Shown here piece by piece: positions 51,939 through 61,210 of a stretch of 64,000 bases of DNA; within the stretch, counting starts at the first letter, position 1; each line of letters starts with the position of its first letter. The translations under genes were made by a program, and so were the position numbers. Under the pieces are notes generated by a model. That model made no database searches and had not been told where the DNA came from. It was given only the letters and a program-made list of their open reading frames with translations. Source of the stretch: G963678445 sp963678445 (GTDB lineage Bacteria > Hydrogenedentota > Hydrogenedentia > Hydrogenedentales > G963678445); the NCBI GenBank assembly GCA_963678445.1, contig OY782877.1, forward strand, positions 2,480,001-2,544,000. Reading direction: 5' to 3'.

Positions 51939-54500
51939 CTAGGCCCAGGTGACCAAAGCAACCTCATGTTTACGTGCCAAATCGGGATGGTTGGGGATGA
52001 CACGGACGGTGAAGCCTTGTTGGCCCGTCTGAGCACATTTAATGATGCCTTCAAAGCGGAAAGCGCCGCTGCCGAGGTCTTTCGCGCAGCCCATAGTTTC
52101 CGTTTTACCCAAGGTGATTTGTCCATGTGGATCCAGATCGCCCTCATAAATTTCCACGGTGACATCATCGCTCGTCAATTCACCCAGATGCACCTCAGCA
52201 TAAACATGCAGGTCAGAGCCTACGGGCAAACCTTCTGTAGGGCCAGAGCCGATGTTGAGGAAATGAATCTGCGACCAGTTTTGATGTACTTTTTCCTTCC
52301 AGGCCGCTAATTCCTTGGCGCGTTTACGCCCATCGTGTTTTAGCTCAAGACGTCTCACAGAGCAGGGGGTGTAAAAACGATCCGTATATTCCTGCACCAT
52401 GCGGTAGGTGTTGAACATGGGGCAAATCGTGCGGATGGCATTCTTCATCCGTGCAATCCATTCACGCGGCATGTTATCCCGCCCATGTTCATAGAAAATC
52501 GGTACGACTTCCTGCTCGAGGATTTCATACAGCGCTTCACTTTCCACCAAGTCCTGTTCATCGATACTATCGTACGTTTCCCCTTTGCCGATACTGAAGC
52601 CATTTTCGGCCAGTGATTCAGCCTCACACCACCAACCGTCGGGGATACTGATGTTGAGAGCGCCATTGGAGGCCGCCTTCATGCCACTGGTACCGCTGGC
52701 CTCCATGGGACGACGCGGTGTATTGAGCCAGCAGTCCACGCCTTGCACCATGTAACGCGCCACATTGATATCGTAATCTTCAAGGAATACGATGTGGTTG
52801 CGCAGTTCAGGATCGCGGCTGTAGTGAATAATCTGGCGGATCAACTCTTTACCTTGTGTGTCTGCAGGATGCGCTTTACCCGCAATAATCAACTGCACGG
52901 GACACTCAGGGTTGCACAGAATCGATTTCAGCCGATCAATGTCTTTGAATAGCAGCGTGCTGCGTTTGTAGGTGGCAAAACGACGCGCGAAACCAATGGT
53001 GAGCACCTCGGGGTCCAGCACTTCGGTGGCAAAACGCACTTCATGGCTGGGCGCACCGCGACTGATGAGCTGATGGTGTAAACGTTTGCGCGCAAAATTG
53101 ACAAGGCGTTCACGACGGCGTTCATGCGTGCGCCACAATTCCGTATCCGGTACCTCATCAATGCGTTTCCAGATACTTTGGTCGTCGGGACTATTGATCC
53201 AACCAGGCCCAAGGTAGCGGTCATAAAGATCAGCCAAGTCGCGAGAAATCCAGGAACGCGTGTGAATACCATTCGTAATAGACGTGATTGGCACTTCATG
53301 TTCGGGCAAGCCCTTCCAGGTCTGCGCCCACATGTTACGCGAAACTTCACCGTGCAACTTGCTTACGCCATTGGCGCCAGCACCCAATTTAAGGGCCAGC
53401 ACGGTCATACAGAACGGTTCGCGCGAATCCATTGGGTTCTGGCGTCCCAATCCCAGGAAGTGGTTCATGCTAATTCCGACGTCTTTACAATATTTGCCAA
53501 AATACTGGTGGATCAATCCGGGGTCAAACATGTCATTACCAGCGGGGACGGGTGTGTGTGTGGTGAAGAAACTGCCCGCTTTGACGGTTTCCGCTGCTTC
53601 GATGAACGTTAGTCCCTCATGTTGCACCAGTTCCTTGATGCGTTCCAGGACCATGAATGCGGCATGCCCTTCATTCATATGATAAGCGGTAGGATGTACG
53701 CCCACGGCATGCATTGCGAGGACCCCGCCCATGCCCAGCATAATCTCCTGACGGATACGTGTTTCGCGATCGCCCCCGTACAACTGTCCAGTGATAGAGC
53801 GATCGACCGGCGTATTCTCTTCATGGTCGCAATCCAGTAGATAAAGCGGGACGCGTCCCACCTGGCATCGCCAGATATACGCTTTAACCATGCGACCGGG
53901 GAATTCTACTTCAATAACAAGCGGTTTGCCGGTTTCATCCCGTTCAAGATGGATCGGCATGTTATAAAAATCGTTACGCGGATACGTTTCCTGTTGCCAG
54001 CCGTCGGCGTTTAGATACTGACGGAAGTACCCTTCACGGTACAGCAGCCCCATACCTACCAGAGGAAGGCCGAGATCACTGGCCGCCTTGAGGTGGTCGC
54101 CCGCCAGCACGCCCAAGCCGCCGGAGTAGATACTGATAGATTCATGCAATCCAAATTCTGCCGACATGTAGCAGATTTTTAACTCCTGCGGCGCTTGTGG
54201 ATTGCGTTCAAACCAAGTGTTGCACGCCATATAAGCGTGTAATTTGGTGTGCACACGATTCAAATGCGCCAGAAAGCTTTCGCTTTTCGCCAGTTCATCT
54301 TCCAATCGTGTCTGGCTGATTTCTCCCAACATACGTCGGGGATTCTCATGACATTCCGTCCACAATTTGCGATCCATGCGGAAAAACAGGTCTATTGCTT
54401 CGGGATCCCAACACCACCAGATGTTATCTGCAATTTCAAGGAGTTTTTCCAAAGACTCCGGTAGTTTGGGTACAACGGTAAACTTTGTTACCCGCGGCAT
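51939..54500 (-). CDS. glgP: Alpha-glucan (glycogen/maltodextrin) phosphorylase
   Basis: A GT35 phosphorylase of 853 residues that releases glucose-1-phosphate from alpha-1,4-glucans. It is of the short Thermotoga/mycobacterial type, with the N-terminal block LEKLLEIADNIWWCWDPEA. The pyridoxal-phosphate lysine is Lys608 in GTSGMKAASNG. The stretch CYMSAEFGLHESISIYSGGLGVLAGDHLKAASDLG and the HTPVPAGND block are complete. GAAGGAGGGG precedes the ATG. A beta-sandwich-like C-terminal region (about 745-850) with CBM-like strands follows the catalytic part, as is usual in this subtype. The window shows no other glycogen gene. Confidence 0.95.
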   Translation of the reverse strand: MPRVTKFTVVPKLPESLEKLLEIADNIWWCWDPEAIDLFFRMDRKLWTECHENPRRMLGEISQTRLEDELAKSESFLAHLNRVHTKLHAYMACNTWFERNPQAPQELKICYMSAEFGLHESISIYSGGLGVLAGDHLKAASDLGLPLVGMGLLYREGYFRQYLNADGWQQETYPRNDFYNMPIHLERDETGKPLVIEVEFPGRMVKAYIWRCQVGRVPLYLLDCDHEENTPVDRSITGQLYGGDRETRIRQEIMLGMGGVLAMHAVGVHPTAYHMNEGHAAFMVLERIKELVQHEGLTFIEAAETVKAGSFFTTHTPVPAGNDMFDPGLIHQYFGKYCKDVGISMNHFLGLGRQNPMDSREPFCMTVLALKLGAGANGVSKLHGEVSRNMWAQTWKGLPEHEVPITSITNGIHTRSWISRDLADLYDRYLGPGWINSPDDQSIWKRIDEVPDTELWRTHERRRERLVNFARKRLHHQLISRGAPSHEVRFATEVLDPEVLTIGFARRFATYKRSTLLFKDIDRLKSILCNPECPVQLIIAGKAHPADTQGKELIRQIIHYSRDPELRNHIVFLEDYDINVARYMVQGVDCWLNTPRRPMEASGTSGMKAASNGALNISIPDGWWCEAESLAENGFSIGKGETYDSIDEQDLVESEALYEILEQEVVPIFYEHGRDNMPREWIARMKNAIRTICPMFNTYRMVQEYTDRFYTPCSVRRLELKHDGRKRAKELAAWKEKVHQNWSQIHFLNIGSGPTEGLPVGSDLHVYAEVHLGELTSDDVTVEIYEGDLDPHGQITLGKTETMGCAKDLGSGAFRFEGIIKCAQTGQQGFTVRVIPNHPDLARKHEVALVTWA

Positions 54501-54695
54501 AGGCGAAACCCCTCCTTCGTTTTAATCTAATACAAGGCAAAAAGGCGAATACTAAATCGTCATCGGCCTTGATTCTTTACCAATATACATGAGTATATCT
54601 TATCCTAGCTTCAACAATAGCAGCTTTTCCTTACTTCTGACAAGTATTTTATTCCCAAATTCCCGTATAAAAAACCGGAAACCCCGGGTCTATAC

Positions 54696-54728
54696 AAAAA
54701 ATGCCCCGTTTTCCATAAAACGGGGCAT
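54696..54728 (-). terminator. Intrinsic terminator after the PKD lipoprotein gene
   Basis: On the minus strand a perfect 12-bp stem (54717-54728 with 54701-54712) closes the loop ATGG and is followed by TTTTTG. It lies about 100 bases after the PKD gene stop. The remainder of the 326-base gap to glgP contains the glgP leader but no clear promoter. Confidence 0.88.
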
Positions 54729-54826
54729 ACGGTATGCAGAATTTGCTTAATCGTTAAAAATTCTACAGCGTCAGCATTGCTGACAATCGTGTTCTTCAGT
54801 ATCTTTTTAATGGATAAGCCAGTAGT

Positions 54827-55621
54827 TTAGGGCAACAAGGTACTGCTAGCGATGTTGGAGCGCACTTCGGAGCCATCTGTACGATATGCGGCAATACCAC
54901 TTATGTTTTGCGTACCAGAAGCGGTCTGCGGCACCTGAATGCGATAGGTAAAGTGATAAGGGAAATTCATGTCGTCGAAATTGAACCAGACAAACGCCAG
55001 CGTGCCCGTAGCGCCTACCTCAGGTCGGTCACCGGGTTTTACGTTGTCATCTCCCTGGGTGACATCCAGATAGGTCCAACCTTCGGGTACGGTTTCACTT
55101 AGGGCCAAGGCGGTAATCTCTTTTGTGCCGCTGTAGTCTATGGTGGCCTCAATCGACAGTATTTCCCCGGGGGTATAGCTCGCCGCTACGGAGCGTGTAA
55201 AGGTCATTTCCAGTGTTTCCCCCTCTGCTTCTCCTTCTGTAGCGCCTTCCTCCTCTCCCTCTCCCTCTCCTGGATTCTCCACGGCAGTAATAAAGTTTTG
55301 TTTTGTCAAAGTGTCACTACCCACTTCCGTACTCACCGTAAAGCTAATGGTGTACACACCCGGCGCCGTGTATACATGTAGCGGATCATGGGCTGTAGAA
55401 GTGGCGCCATCGCCAAAGTCCCATTGATACGTCTGAATTATCGAGGTCCCCGCTACGGAGCTATCGTAGAACTGCACCGAGAGGGGAGCGTAACCAGCAG
55501 TAGGGTTGGCCCCAAAGTTGGCCGTGGGGCCCTCCGCCGACGGTTTAGGGCAACCGCTAAGGAGAAGGGTGGATATGGTCATAACCATAATAAGGGTGAG
55601 TGTAAGCAAGTTTTTTGACAT
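54827..55621 (-). CDS. PKD-domain surface lipoprotein with Glu-Gly linker
   Basis: A 264-residue lipoprotein. The ATG at 55621 has GAGG eight bases upstream and gives a standard lipoprotein signal with lipobox Leu-Ser-Gly-Cys (Cys24). A PKD domain (about 34-115) shows YQWDFGDGATSTAHDP and PGVYTISFTVS. It is joined by an acidic EGEGEEEGATEGEAEGE linker (about 118-140) to a C-terminal beta domain (about 142-264). That second domain resembles the conserved repeat domains (DUF11-like) that contain EVGATGTLAF. Glu-Gly repeat linkers of this kind are common in Hydrogenedentes and Lentisphaerae surface proteins. It probably faces the outside and binds or scaffolds other proteins or glycans. Confidence 0.85.
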   Translation of the reverse strand: MSKNLLTLTLIMVMTISTLLLSGCPKPSAEGPTANFGANPTAGYAPLSVQFYDSSVAGTSIIQTYQWDFGDGATSTAHDPLHVYTAPGVYTISFTVSTEVGSDTLTKQNFITAVENPGEGEGEEEGATEGEAEGETLEMTFTRSVAASYTPGEILSIEATIDYSGTKEITALALSETVPEGWTYLDVTQGDDNVKPGDRPEVGATGTLAFVWFNFDDMNFPYHFTYRIQVPQTASGTQNISGIAAYRTDGSEVRSNIASSTLLP

Positions 55622-55748
55622 GATGGATACCTCACTTTGCTGCATTGTTGATTGTGGAACGCATGGCAGCGGTAGAACGAGAATAGATGTGCGTAAACGT
55701 ATCGCTACATCCTAAACAGTTACATAAGAGTTTTGCGCCCGCACTTAA

Positions 55749-55754
55749 ATTGTA
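55749..55754 (-). promoter_or_regulatory. Extended -10 candidate for the PKD lipoprotein gene
   Basis: On the minus strand GGCATGGTACAAT ends in TACAAT (55754-55749) with the extended TGG. The -35 region is weak. The same GGCATGGTA stretch occurs before der. About 120 bases of leader would precede the gene. Confidence 0.35.
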
Positions 55755-55854
55755 CCATGCCGTTCTCAGCTATTTCGGAACAGACCGTGCTTATACTAAC
55801 ATTGGCGGGCGCACATGTTACATAACGTCGTGTGCGATAAAAAGGCTGACAGGT

Positions 55855-58800
55855 TTATCGGGCTGCATCAGGTCCGAAAGCCATGCCTTTTTCAGGCAAA
55901 CGGACGGGCTTGCGTTCCGGTTTCTTTTCGTCCTCCTCCGAAGGGGATGTTGCATTGGCAGGGGAGGGCTGTTTTTCAATATGAAACTTCCGAGGCCCTT
56001 CCATTTCCTCCTTTGTGGTTTCATTACTCTCCTTTGGTCCGAAAACCATGCCACGCACAGGGATGCGGGTGGAAAAACCCGTTGGGGCCGCTACACTTGT
56101 CTCGGTGTCTTTTGTATCAAGTCGTTCCAGTGCAAATGTGCCATCAGAGGGCTTTGTTGCTTCTGTTGCCCCCCCTTTTTCATTTACAGCAGGGCCAAAG
56201 ACCATGCCGCGGACCGGTAGCGTGGTCTCAGATTCTTTATCCAAACGGTCAAGCTTGAATAGCGTCTCGGAATCCGTAGCAGATTCAGAGCGTGGGGCCG
56301 CAGGGGAGAGCGCTGTGGGGACAGCAGATTCCTGTTCGTGTAACAAGGAAGGCAATGCCTCGGCGGGCTTTTCGAGATACTCCACAGGCCCCAGGATAGC
56401 GTAGACAGAAGCGTGGTCTGTAGTGACAGAAAATAACCGGGGCTCGGTTTTGGTCACAGGCGGTTCCACCTTGCGCCATACTTGCGTTGCATCCCATTCA
56501 TACAAGTGCAGTTGCGATATATTTTCATCCTTACAGGCGGTTGAAGGCACATAAAGCTCCAGGTAGAGTTCGACCGATGCCGTTTTGGGTGTCCATTGCG
56601 GATGCGCGAAAAGCGTGAAGGCGGTCAGGCCCTTCGGTAATGCGCCAGGCGCTGTCGTAGAGACGGGTAAGTGCGCCTCGACGGGGCTTTTTGCCGTGAT
56701 ACGGCACATGCCTTCAATTCCCAGCGGGTATAGCGTAATGCAATTGCCACGAGCTGTGTCGGCATAGCGCCATACTTCGCTACGCTGATAGCGGCACCGC
56801 TTCATTCGTCGTGCTAACAACAGATCCAGCTGATCGTCATAATGCGGCGAGTCGGGGTGTTCCGAAGTCCCAAAGGGAGAGAGACTTACCGCCTCGGGTA
56901 TCTCACCGAACGAGATAGCCATGGCAAAGCCAACACCATAGGTCGCTTGCCATTGTCCATTCTCATAGACGTGGTCGGAGAGCATAAAGATAGGCTCGCC
57001 GGTAGTTGCTCCAGGCGCAGGCTCATCTCGCTTGCCCCGTCGAATGCGATGTACATCTCCCCAGGGCACATCGATCTCGTTATACGTGTTCCGCATTCGG
57101 CGTGCTGCATCAGTCGCCGCATCCAGTGCACGCGGTGCTGCATCGGGTGCTTGTTGCAAGAAATGCGCCACCGCTATATCGCTGCTTAATTCTCCTCCGG
57201 AAGCTGCCATAAGCTGTGCCATCCAGAGATGGAAGAAGGTCATGCCACCTGCATCGGTTTCCGCCAGACCGGCCCAATCGCGCAATAACGACAAGGCATT
57301 GTTCAGGTCAGGATGCGCATGCTTTACCAGAGTGGGGTGCTGTGCCGCCATATCGAGCAACATGGGTTTCAACGCCAATGCCGCAGGGGCCGCCATATCG
57401 TACAGCATCGATTGCATATCGCGAAAAGAGCGTGTTCCACTGCGCAACAAACGACGCACCCGTCGTGCACGAAAGCTGTCTTCTTCCCGCCCAATTTCCT
57501 GCGGCCAATTTGCCGGAGATAACGCGCTATCATCCGTCACCGTCCACGGTGGCGTACCACATGTCTGCAGATAGCCCGCTTCCGGATTGACAATATAAGG
57601 TAATTCTTCCGCAGCAAAGCACGTTTCCCAGGCCCAGCCGGCATCTGACGCGCGTTGCGGATTTCGCCAATCGACCGGTTCATCGGGCAGCGCAACATGA
57701 GTGGGGTGACGACGGGTTCCTGTGCGTGCGTTATACAGGTAAAACAAGTTGCCCTCGCGATCGGCGTACAGCACATGAAAACAGGGCAACTGTTGCATAC
57801 GCAACGCCGCCTGGAAAGTAGCGAGATTTTTCGCGCATCCCATAGCGAGCAGTTGTGCAAAACCATCGAAGGCGTGGTATCCGCCGATACGCCATGAATA
57901 AAGCGTGCTACCCCCTTCTTCGAAAAGGGGGCCACGCGGTCCAATCCAGGAGGGCTCAGCACGCTGTTCCAGGCCCCCTTCCGTTTGCACGAAATAAGGT
58001 TTAGCGTGCGACATGTATTGCAACAAGAACTGTTGGTGATCCGCCAAATCCTGCAAGCGGGGATCATTGGGGCTGCGCACGCTTCCTTCCCACCGTTCTT
58101 CGAACATATCAGCGAAATCCGGTTCATTAGGGGTTAGCGCCCACCCCAGCACGCCGTTGTGCCCTTGCAAGAGTATCGGTAGCCCGAAAAGGGTGGCCCC
58201 TGCCATATCAAGCGCATTCCAGACGAGGTGTGCTTCGTACCAACGAAAAGGACCATCGAAATACTGATGCGGATTGATAACCAGTAAGGCTTTTCCCGAT
58301 TCTGTACGACCCGGTGCAAGCGCCCATGCATTGCCACTGTCAAATGCAGGTGGACGGTGATACGTATCCGGAAGATCGAAGGGGGCCATACTCATTACAA
58401 AAGCGTGCCACAACGAGAGGACATCCTGTGGCTGCACCCCCTCGCACCATTCAGGTGCCTGGTCAGCATGTTCTGCCAGCCAGGCATTAACCCCCTGTGC
58501 AAAACCCACACACAAAGCACGGCCCACCGGCGCAATTGTATCCAGTGCGGTACGCGCCAACTCCGCATGGCCCATTTTGATCGAAAACGCGTCCGATTCC
58601 GCATACGCCTCCCCCAACACCTCCGCCATCCGTCCATTGGCCATGCGATACGCCAGCAGCATTTCCTCCAAATGGTCCTCGGCCTGTGCATACCCAAAGG
58701 CAAAAGCAAGCGCGTCAGGTGTTTTCGCATAAATATGCGGCACGCCCCATGCATCCCGATACAAAGTGCTTTCTTCCCAGAGAGAATCCTCAATGGATTG

Positions 58801-58884
58801 GCCCCAAATGCTGGGAACAACGGTACAAAACAGAAGCACAATAATCGCAATAATATGTCGGTTACTTCGCATCATGAAACGCAT
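55855..58884 (-). CDS. Exported penicillin-acylase-family (Ntn hydrolase) protein with repeated C-terminal motif
   Basis: A 1009-residue secreted protein of the penicillin amidase family, whose members cleave amides such as beta-lactam side chains or acyl-homoserine lactones after self-processing. A signal peptide covers about 1-28, then the alpha-chain block TLYRDAWGVPHIYAKTPDALAFAFGYAQAED. The start of the beta chain reads DSGNAWALAPGRTESGKALL. The family normally has Ser-Asn at the processing site, but here it is Ser183-Gly184-Asn185. A Pro-rich tail (about 860-1009) holds three copies of an (R/K)GM(V/A)FGP motif. The first ATG overlaps a perfect TATAAT, so translation may really begin at 58875 or 58872 as a leaderless message. 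Confidence 0.82.
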   Translation of the reverse strand: MRFMMRSNRHIIAIIVLLFCTVVPSIWGQSIEDSLWEESTLYRDAWGVPHIYAKTPDALAFAFGYAQAEDHLEEMLLAYRMANGRMAEVLGEAYAESDAFSIKMGHAELARTALDTIAPVGRALCVGFAQGVNAWLAEHADQAPEWCEGVQPQDVLSLWHAFVMSMAPFDLPDTYHRPPAFDSGNAWALAPGRTESGKALLVINPHQYFDGPFRWYEAHLVWNALDMAGATLFGLPILLQGHNGVLGWALTPNEPDFADMFEERWEGSVRSPNDPRLQDLADHQQFLLQYMSHAKPYFVQTEGGLEQRAEPSWIGPRGPLFEEGGSTLYSWRIGGYHAFDGFAQLLAMGCAKNLATFQAALRMQQLPCFHVLYADREGNLFYLYNARTGTRRHPTHVALPDEPVDWRNPQRASDAGWAWETCFAAEELPYIVNPEAGYLQTCGTPPWTVTDDSALSPANWPQEIGREEDSFRARRVRRLLRSGTRSFRDMQSMLYDMAAPAALALKPMLLDMAAQHPTLVKHAHPDLNNALSLLRDWAGLAETDAGGMTFFHLWMAQLMAASGGELSSDIAVAHFLQQAPDAAPRALDAATDAARRMRNTYNEIDVPWGDVHRIRRGKRDEPAPGATTGEPIFMLSDHVYENGQWQATYGVGFAMAISFGEIPEAVSLSPFGTSEHPDSPHYDDQLDLLLARRMKRCRYQRSEVWRYADTARGNCITLYPLGIEGMCRITAKSPVEAHLPVSTTAPGALPKGLTAFTLFAHPQWTPKTASVELYLELYVPSTACKDENISQLHLYEWDATQVWRKVEPPVTKTEPRLFSVTTDHASVYAILGPVEYLEKPAEALPSLLHEQESAVPTALSPAAPRSESATDSETLFKLDRLDKESETTLPVRGMVFGPAVNEKGGATEATKPSDGTFALERLDTKDTETSVAAPTGFSTRIPVRGMVFGPKESNETTKEEMEGPRKFHIEKQPSPANATSPSEEDEKKPERKPVRLPEKGMAFGPDAAR

Positions 58885-58888
58885 TATA
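58883..58888 (-). promoter_or_regulatory. Perfect TATAAT overlapping the penicillin-acylase gene start
   Basis: On the minus strand TATAAT occupies 58888-58883, sharing its last bases with the first ATG. Seven bases later come ATG ATG at 58875 and 58872. A start of transcription at the usual distance would fall at or next to those codons. The -35 region is poor. Confidence 0.45.
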
Positions 58889-58909
58889 CCGCTTTACCCA
58901 CTCCGCATA

Positions 58910-59050
58910 CAGCAGGTGGTCCAGCGACCACAAGCAAGTGACCAGCGTCACAGGCAATAGATATGGTCCTTACTTTGTCCTGTTCCATGCTTCTCGTATT
59001 AAGCCTTCTGCCTTTCTTAATTTTTCGTGAGGTTTAGCTGTGGTCAGCAG
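58910..59050 (-). repeat. Dispersed GCTG-hairpin repeat, copy F (long form)
   Basis: Bounded by CTGCTG at both ends (59050-59045 and 58915-58910 on the minus strand). It has the core AAGGACCATA (58971-58962). Two perfect hairpins with the same loop follow: GTGAC-GCTG-GTCAC (58951-58938) and GTGGTC-GCTG-GACCAC (58931-58916). The copy points toward and lies just upstream of the penicillin-acylase gene. Confidence 0.8.
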
Positions 59051-59140
59051 TATAACCCAGGAATAGGTGGCCCAACGTAATTTACTGTCCGTTTTTCTTT
59101 GGTTCCCCCTTTTTCCGTAAAAAGAAAAAATATAAAAACC

Positions 59141-61210
59141 CTAGGGATGCGCAACGTTTTTTCCATACCGTAAATCATAGGCGGCACGGTGAACCTTTTG
59201 GGCTGCCTGCATCATTTCCGGGTAGGGGGTGTCGGTTACATCCACAAAACCGATGTTGTAATTCTCGCCATCAAACCAACGGCCCGTATTGGGTTCATCG
59301 ACATACTGGAACCAGTGACATCCCACCACAGCGGGATGGCGTAATGCGCTTTGCACATAGCGCGCGTAGGCTTCGGCGCGTTCCTGCTGGTTCGCGGTGG
59401 ACGATAAGCCGGTGTGGAACATGCCGCGGTCCAGCGCGCCAAAATGAAACTCACCGATAATGGCCGGTTTGCTAAGCACATTTTTCTTTTTCCATTTCGT
59501 TTCCGGCACGCTTTGGTAATAGAGATTGAAGCTGTTCACATCCGCCACTTCATCACAAGCGCGTACAGCCGGTTCTGGCGCAGCAGCAAACCGACACCCC
59601 AGGTACAGTGTATTCGGCATGTGCTTGCGACCTGCTGCCTGTACCGTTTCAAAATAGCGACGCGCAAATTGGTACAGGAACCGGTCCAAGTCCGCTTTTG
59701 CGGTTTCATTCAGCTTCTTCGGCGTTTTCAGCGCATCCCAACTTTCAGCGTCCACCTCCCACGCTTTGTTAAGTTGCGCCAAGGTCTCATAACGTGCTTG
59801 CAGTTCTTTTACGAAAACCTTTCGGCAAGGCTGGTCAACAGGACTGTTCAATACGCCGCGGGCCACCCCTTCCCAGGCAAGCTCGTTGTCGACGAAATAG
59901 CCAATACAACGCGGATTTTTTGCACATAACTCCTTCAAACGAGCCAAAGCAGCGTCCGTTTGGGGCGCAAACTCCGGCGCATACACATCTTTCATCTTCG
60001 CCCAGTACCCTGTCGCACCTTGCACCAGAGGAACGTCACCTATATTTGTGGAAAGGGCAAAAGGATGGGTCCCGTGTTGATAGACATCGTGCTGCGACCA
60101 ATTGGCGACCGTATTGAAACCCCAGGCAGAAAGACGTTTGCAGGTGGTTTCCCGCCACGCCTTTGCCCAATCCGGACCATACTTTCGATACAGATTGGCA
60201 CGATAGAAATTAAAGGTGCGTCCCTGCCCGTTGATTGCCTCCGCCATACTGTGTGCATGGCTCTTTTTTCCATAAAATATGCTGTACGGATCATCCGCAA
60301 CAGGGGGGAGCCATTCGAACCAATCCTCCCGTTTTTCCACGAACGTTTCGCCACCCATACCGACACAATCAATTCCCAGACTGAAAAAAAGATGCCCTTC
60401 AGGCGTTACCAGCCACCATTTATCCTTCACCTTCTCCGTGCGGAACCAACCCGTGGCCTCCAATTGCGGTCCCTCCAGCCATCCACCGTAGGTGTCACAG
60501 GGCAAAAGGCCCGGCTGCAGCAGGCGTTTTTCTTCCTGTGCCACCCGGTCAGCCAGCTCCGCTTCCGAATGCAGCTTGCCGAGCCAATCCGCATGCATGT
60601 ACTGTCCAAAACGATCCACAAAAGGGAAAGGGACACCAGCCTCGGCGCCGCTCCCCTTACCAAATAACCACGCCCGTTTCAGAATCAGCGAATGTGCTTT
60701 CTGGGGACGAGGTAAAAAAATCTGGAATGCGGTTATTTTCTCCAAGTCCAATTTGGGGCCCGTTCCCAGTGGCCCCGTGAGCGGCACGCCGCGCATTCCC
60801 CAGAAAGGAGTGCGGTCCCCCGAATTAAAACGCAGTTGCAGGGTATATGTTTCCTTTGGCGGTACGCCACCCGATACCGTGTTGCAATGATTCATGCCAT
60901 CGGCGCCATCATTATCCAATCGTATAGAGACATTAACCGAAGCATCGCCGGGATTATAGAGCGTTACCGCAATGCCTGCGTAAGCGTGCCAATCCCAGCC
61001 CTCTTCAGGAGCAACGAAATTGATATTAGGCCAGTCGACCACCTCAAAATCTGCCCTGCGTCCCTCCTTAATACGAGAAAGACGCACATTATTTAACTGC
61101 ATATAAGCGGGCATGCTCTCCGCAGTAAAATTCAGCAATTCATACGTTGTGCCATCCACCGCCGCCCCTAAGATAGTGCTCAACAGAATGAGAATACACA
61201 TTACCCACAT
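59141..61210 (-). CDS. Exported GH50-like glycoside hydrolase (agarase-type)
   Basis: A 689-residue secreted glycosidase. A short signal sequence covers about 1-17. An N-terminal beta-sandwich carbohydrate-binding region (about 30-185) is followed by a TIM barrel. The likely acid/base is Glu443 in YFVDNELAW and the nucleophile Glu587 in IIGEFHFGALDRG, the arrangement seen in GH50 beta-agarases and related beta-galactan-cleaving enzymes. The binding-domain linker ends at WLFGKGSG. The substrate need not be agar; a galactan or mucin-like glycan is equally possible. ATGs at 61210 and 61201 compete; GAGAGAGGGG lies upstream. It is divergent from the histidine kinase gene. Confidence 0.78.
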   Translation of the reverse strand: MWVMCILILLSTILGAAVDGTTYELLNFTAESMPAYMQLNNVRLSRIKEGRRADFEVVDWPNINFVAPEEGWDWHAYAGIAVTLYNPGDASVNVSIRLDNDGADGMNHCNTVSGGVPPKETYTLQLRFNSGDRTPFWGMRGVPLTGPLGTGPKLDLEKITAFQIFLPRPQKAHSLILKRAWLFGKGSGAEAGVPFPFVDRFGQYMHADWLGKLHSEAELADRVAQEEKRLLQPGLLPCDTYGGWLEGPQLEATGWFRTEKVKDKWWLVTPEGHLFFSLGIDCVGMGGETFVEKREDWFEWLPPVADDPYSIFYGKKSHAHSMAEAINGQGRTFNFYRANLYRKYGPDWAKAWRETTCKRLSAWGFNTVANWSQHDVYQHGTHPFALSTNIGDVPLVQGATGYWAKMKDVYAPEFAPQTDAALARLKELCAKNPRCIGYFVDNELAWEGVARGVLNSPVDQPCRKVFVKELQARYETLAQLNKAWEVDAESWDALKTPKKLNETAKADLDRFLYQFARRYFETVQAAGRKHMPNTLYLGCRFAAAPEPAVRACDEVADVNSFNLYYQSVPETKWKKKNVLSKPAIIGEFHFGALDRGMFHTGLSSTANQQERAEAYARYVQSALRHPAVVGCHWFQYVDEPNTGRWFDGENYNIGFVDVTDTPYPEMMQAAQKVHRAAYDLRYGKNVAHP

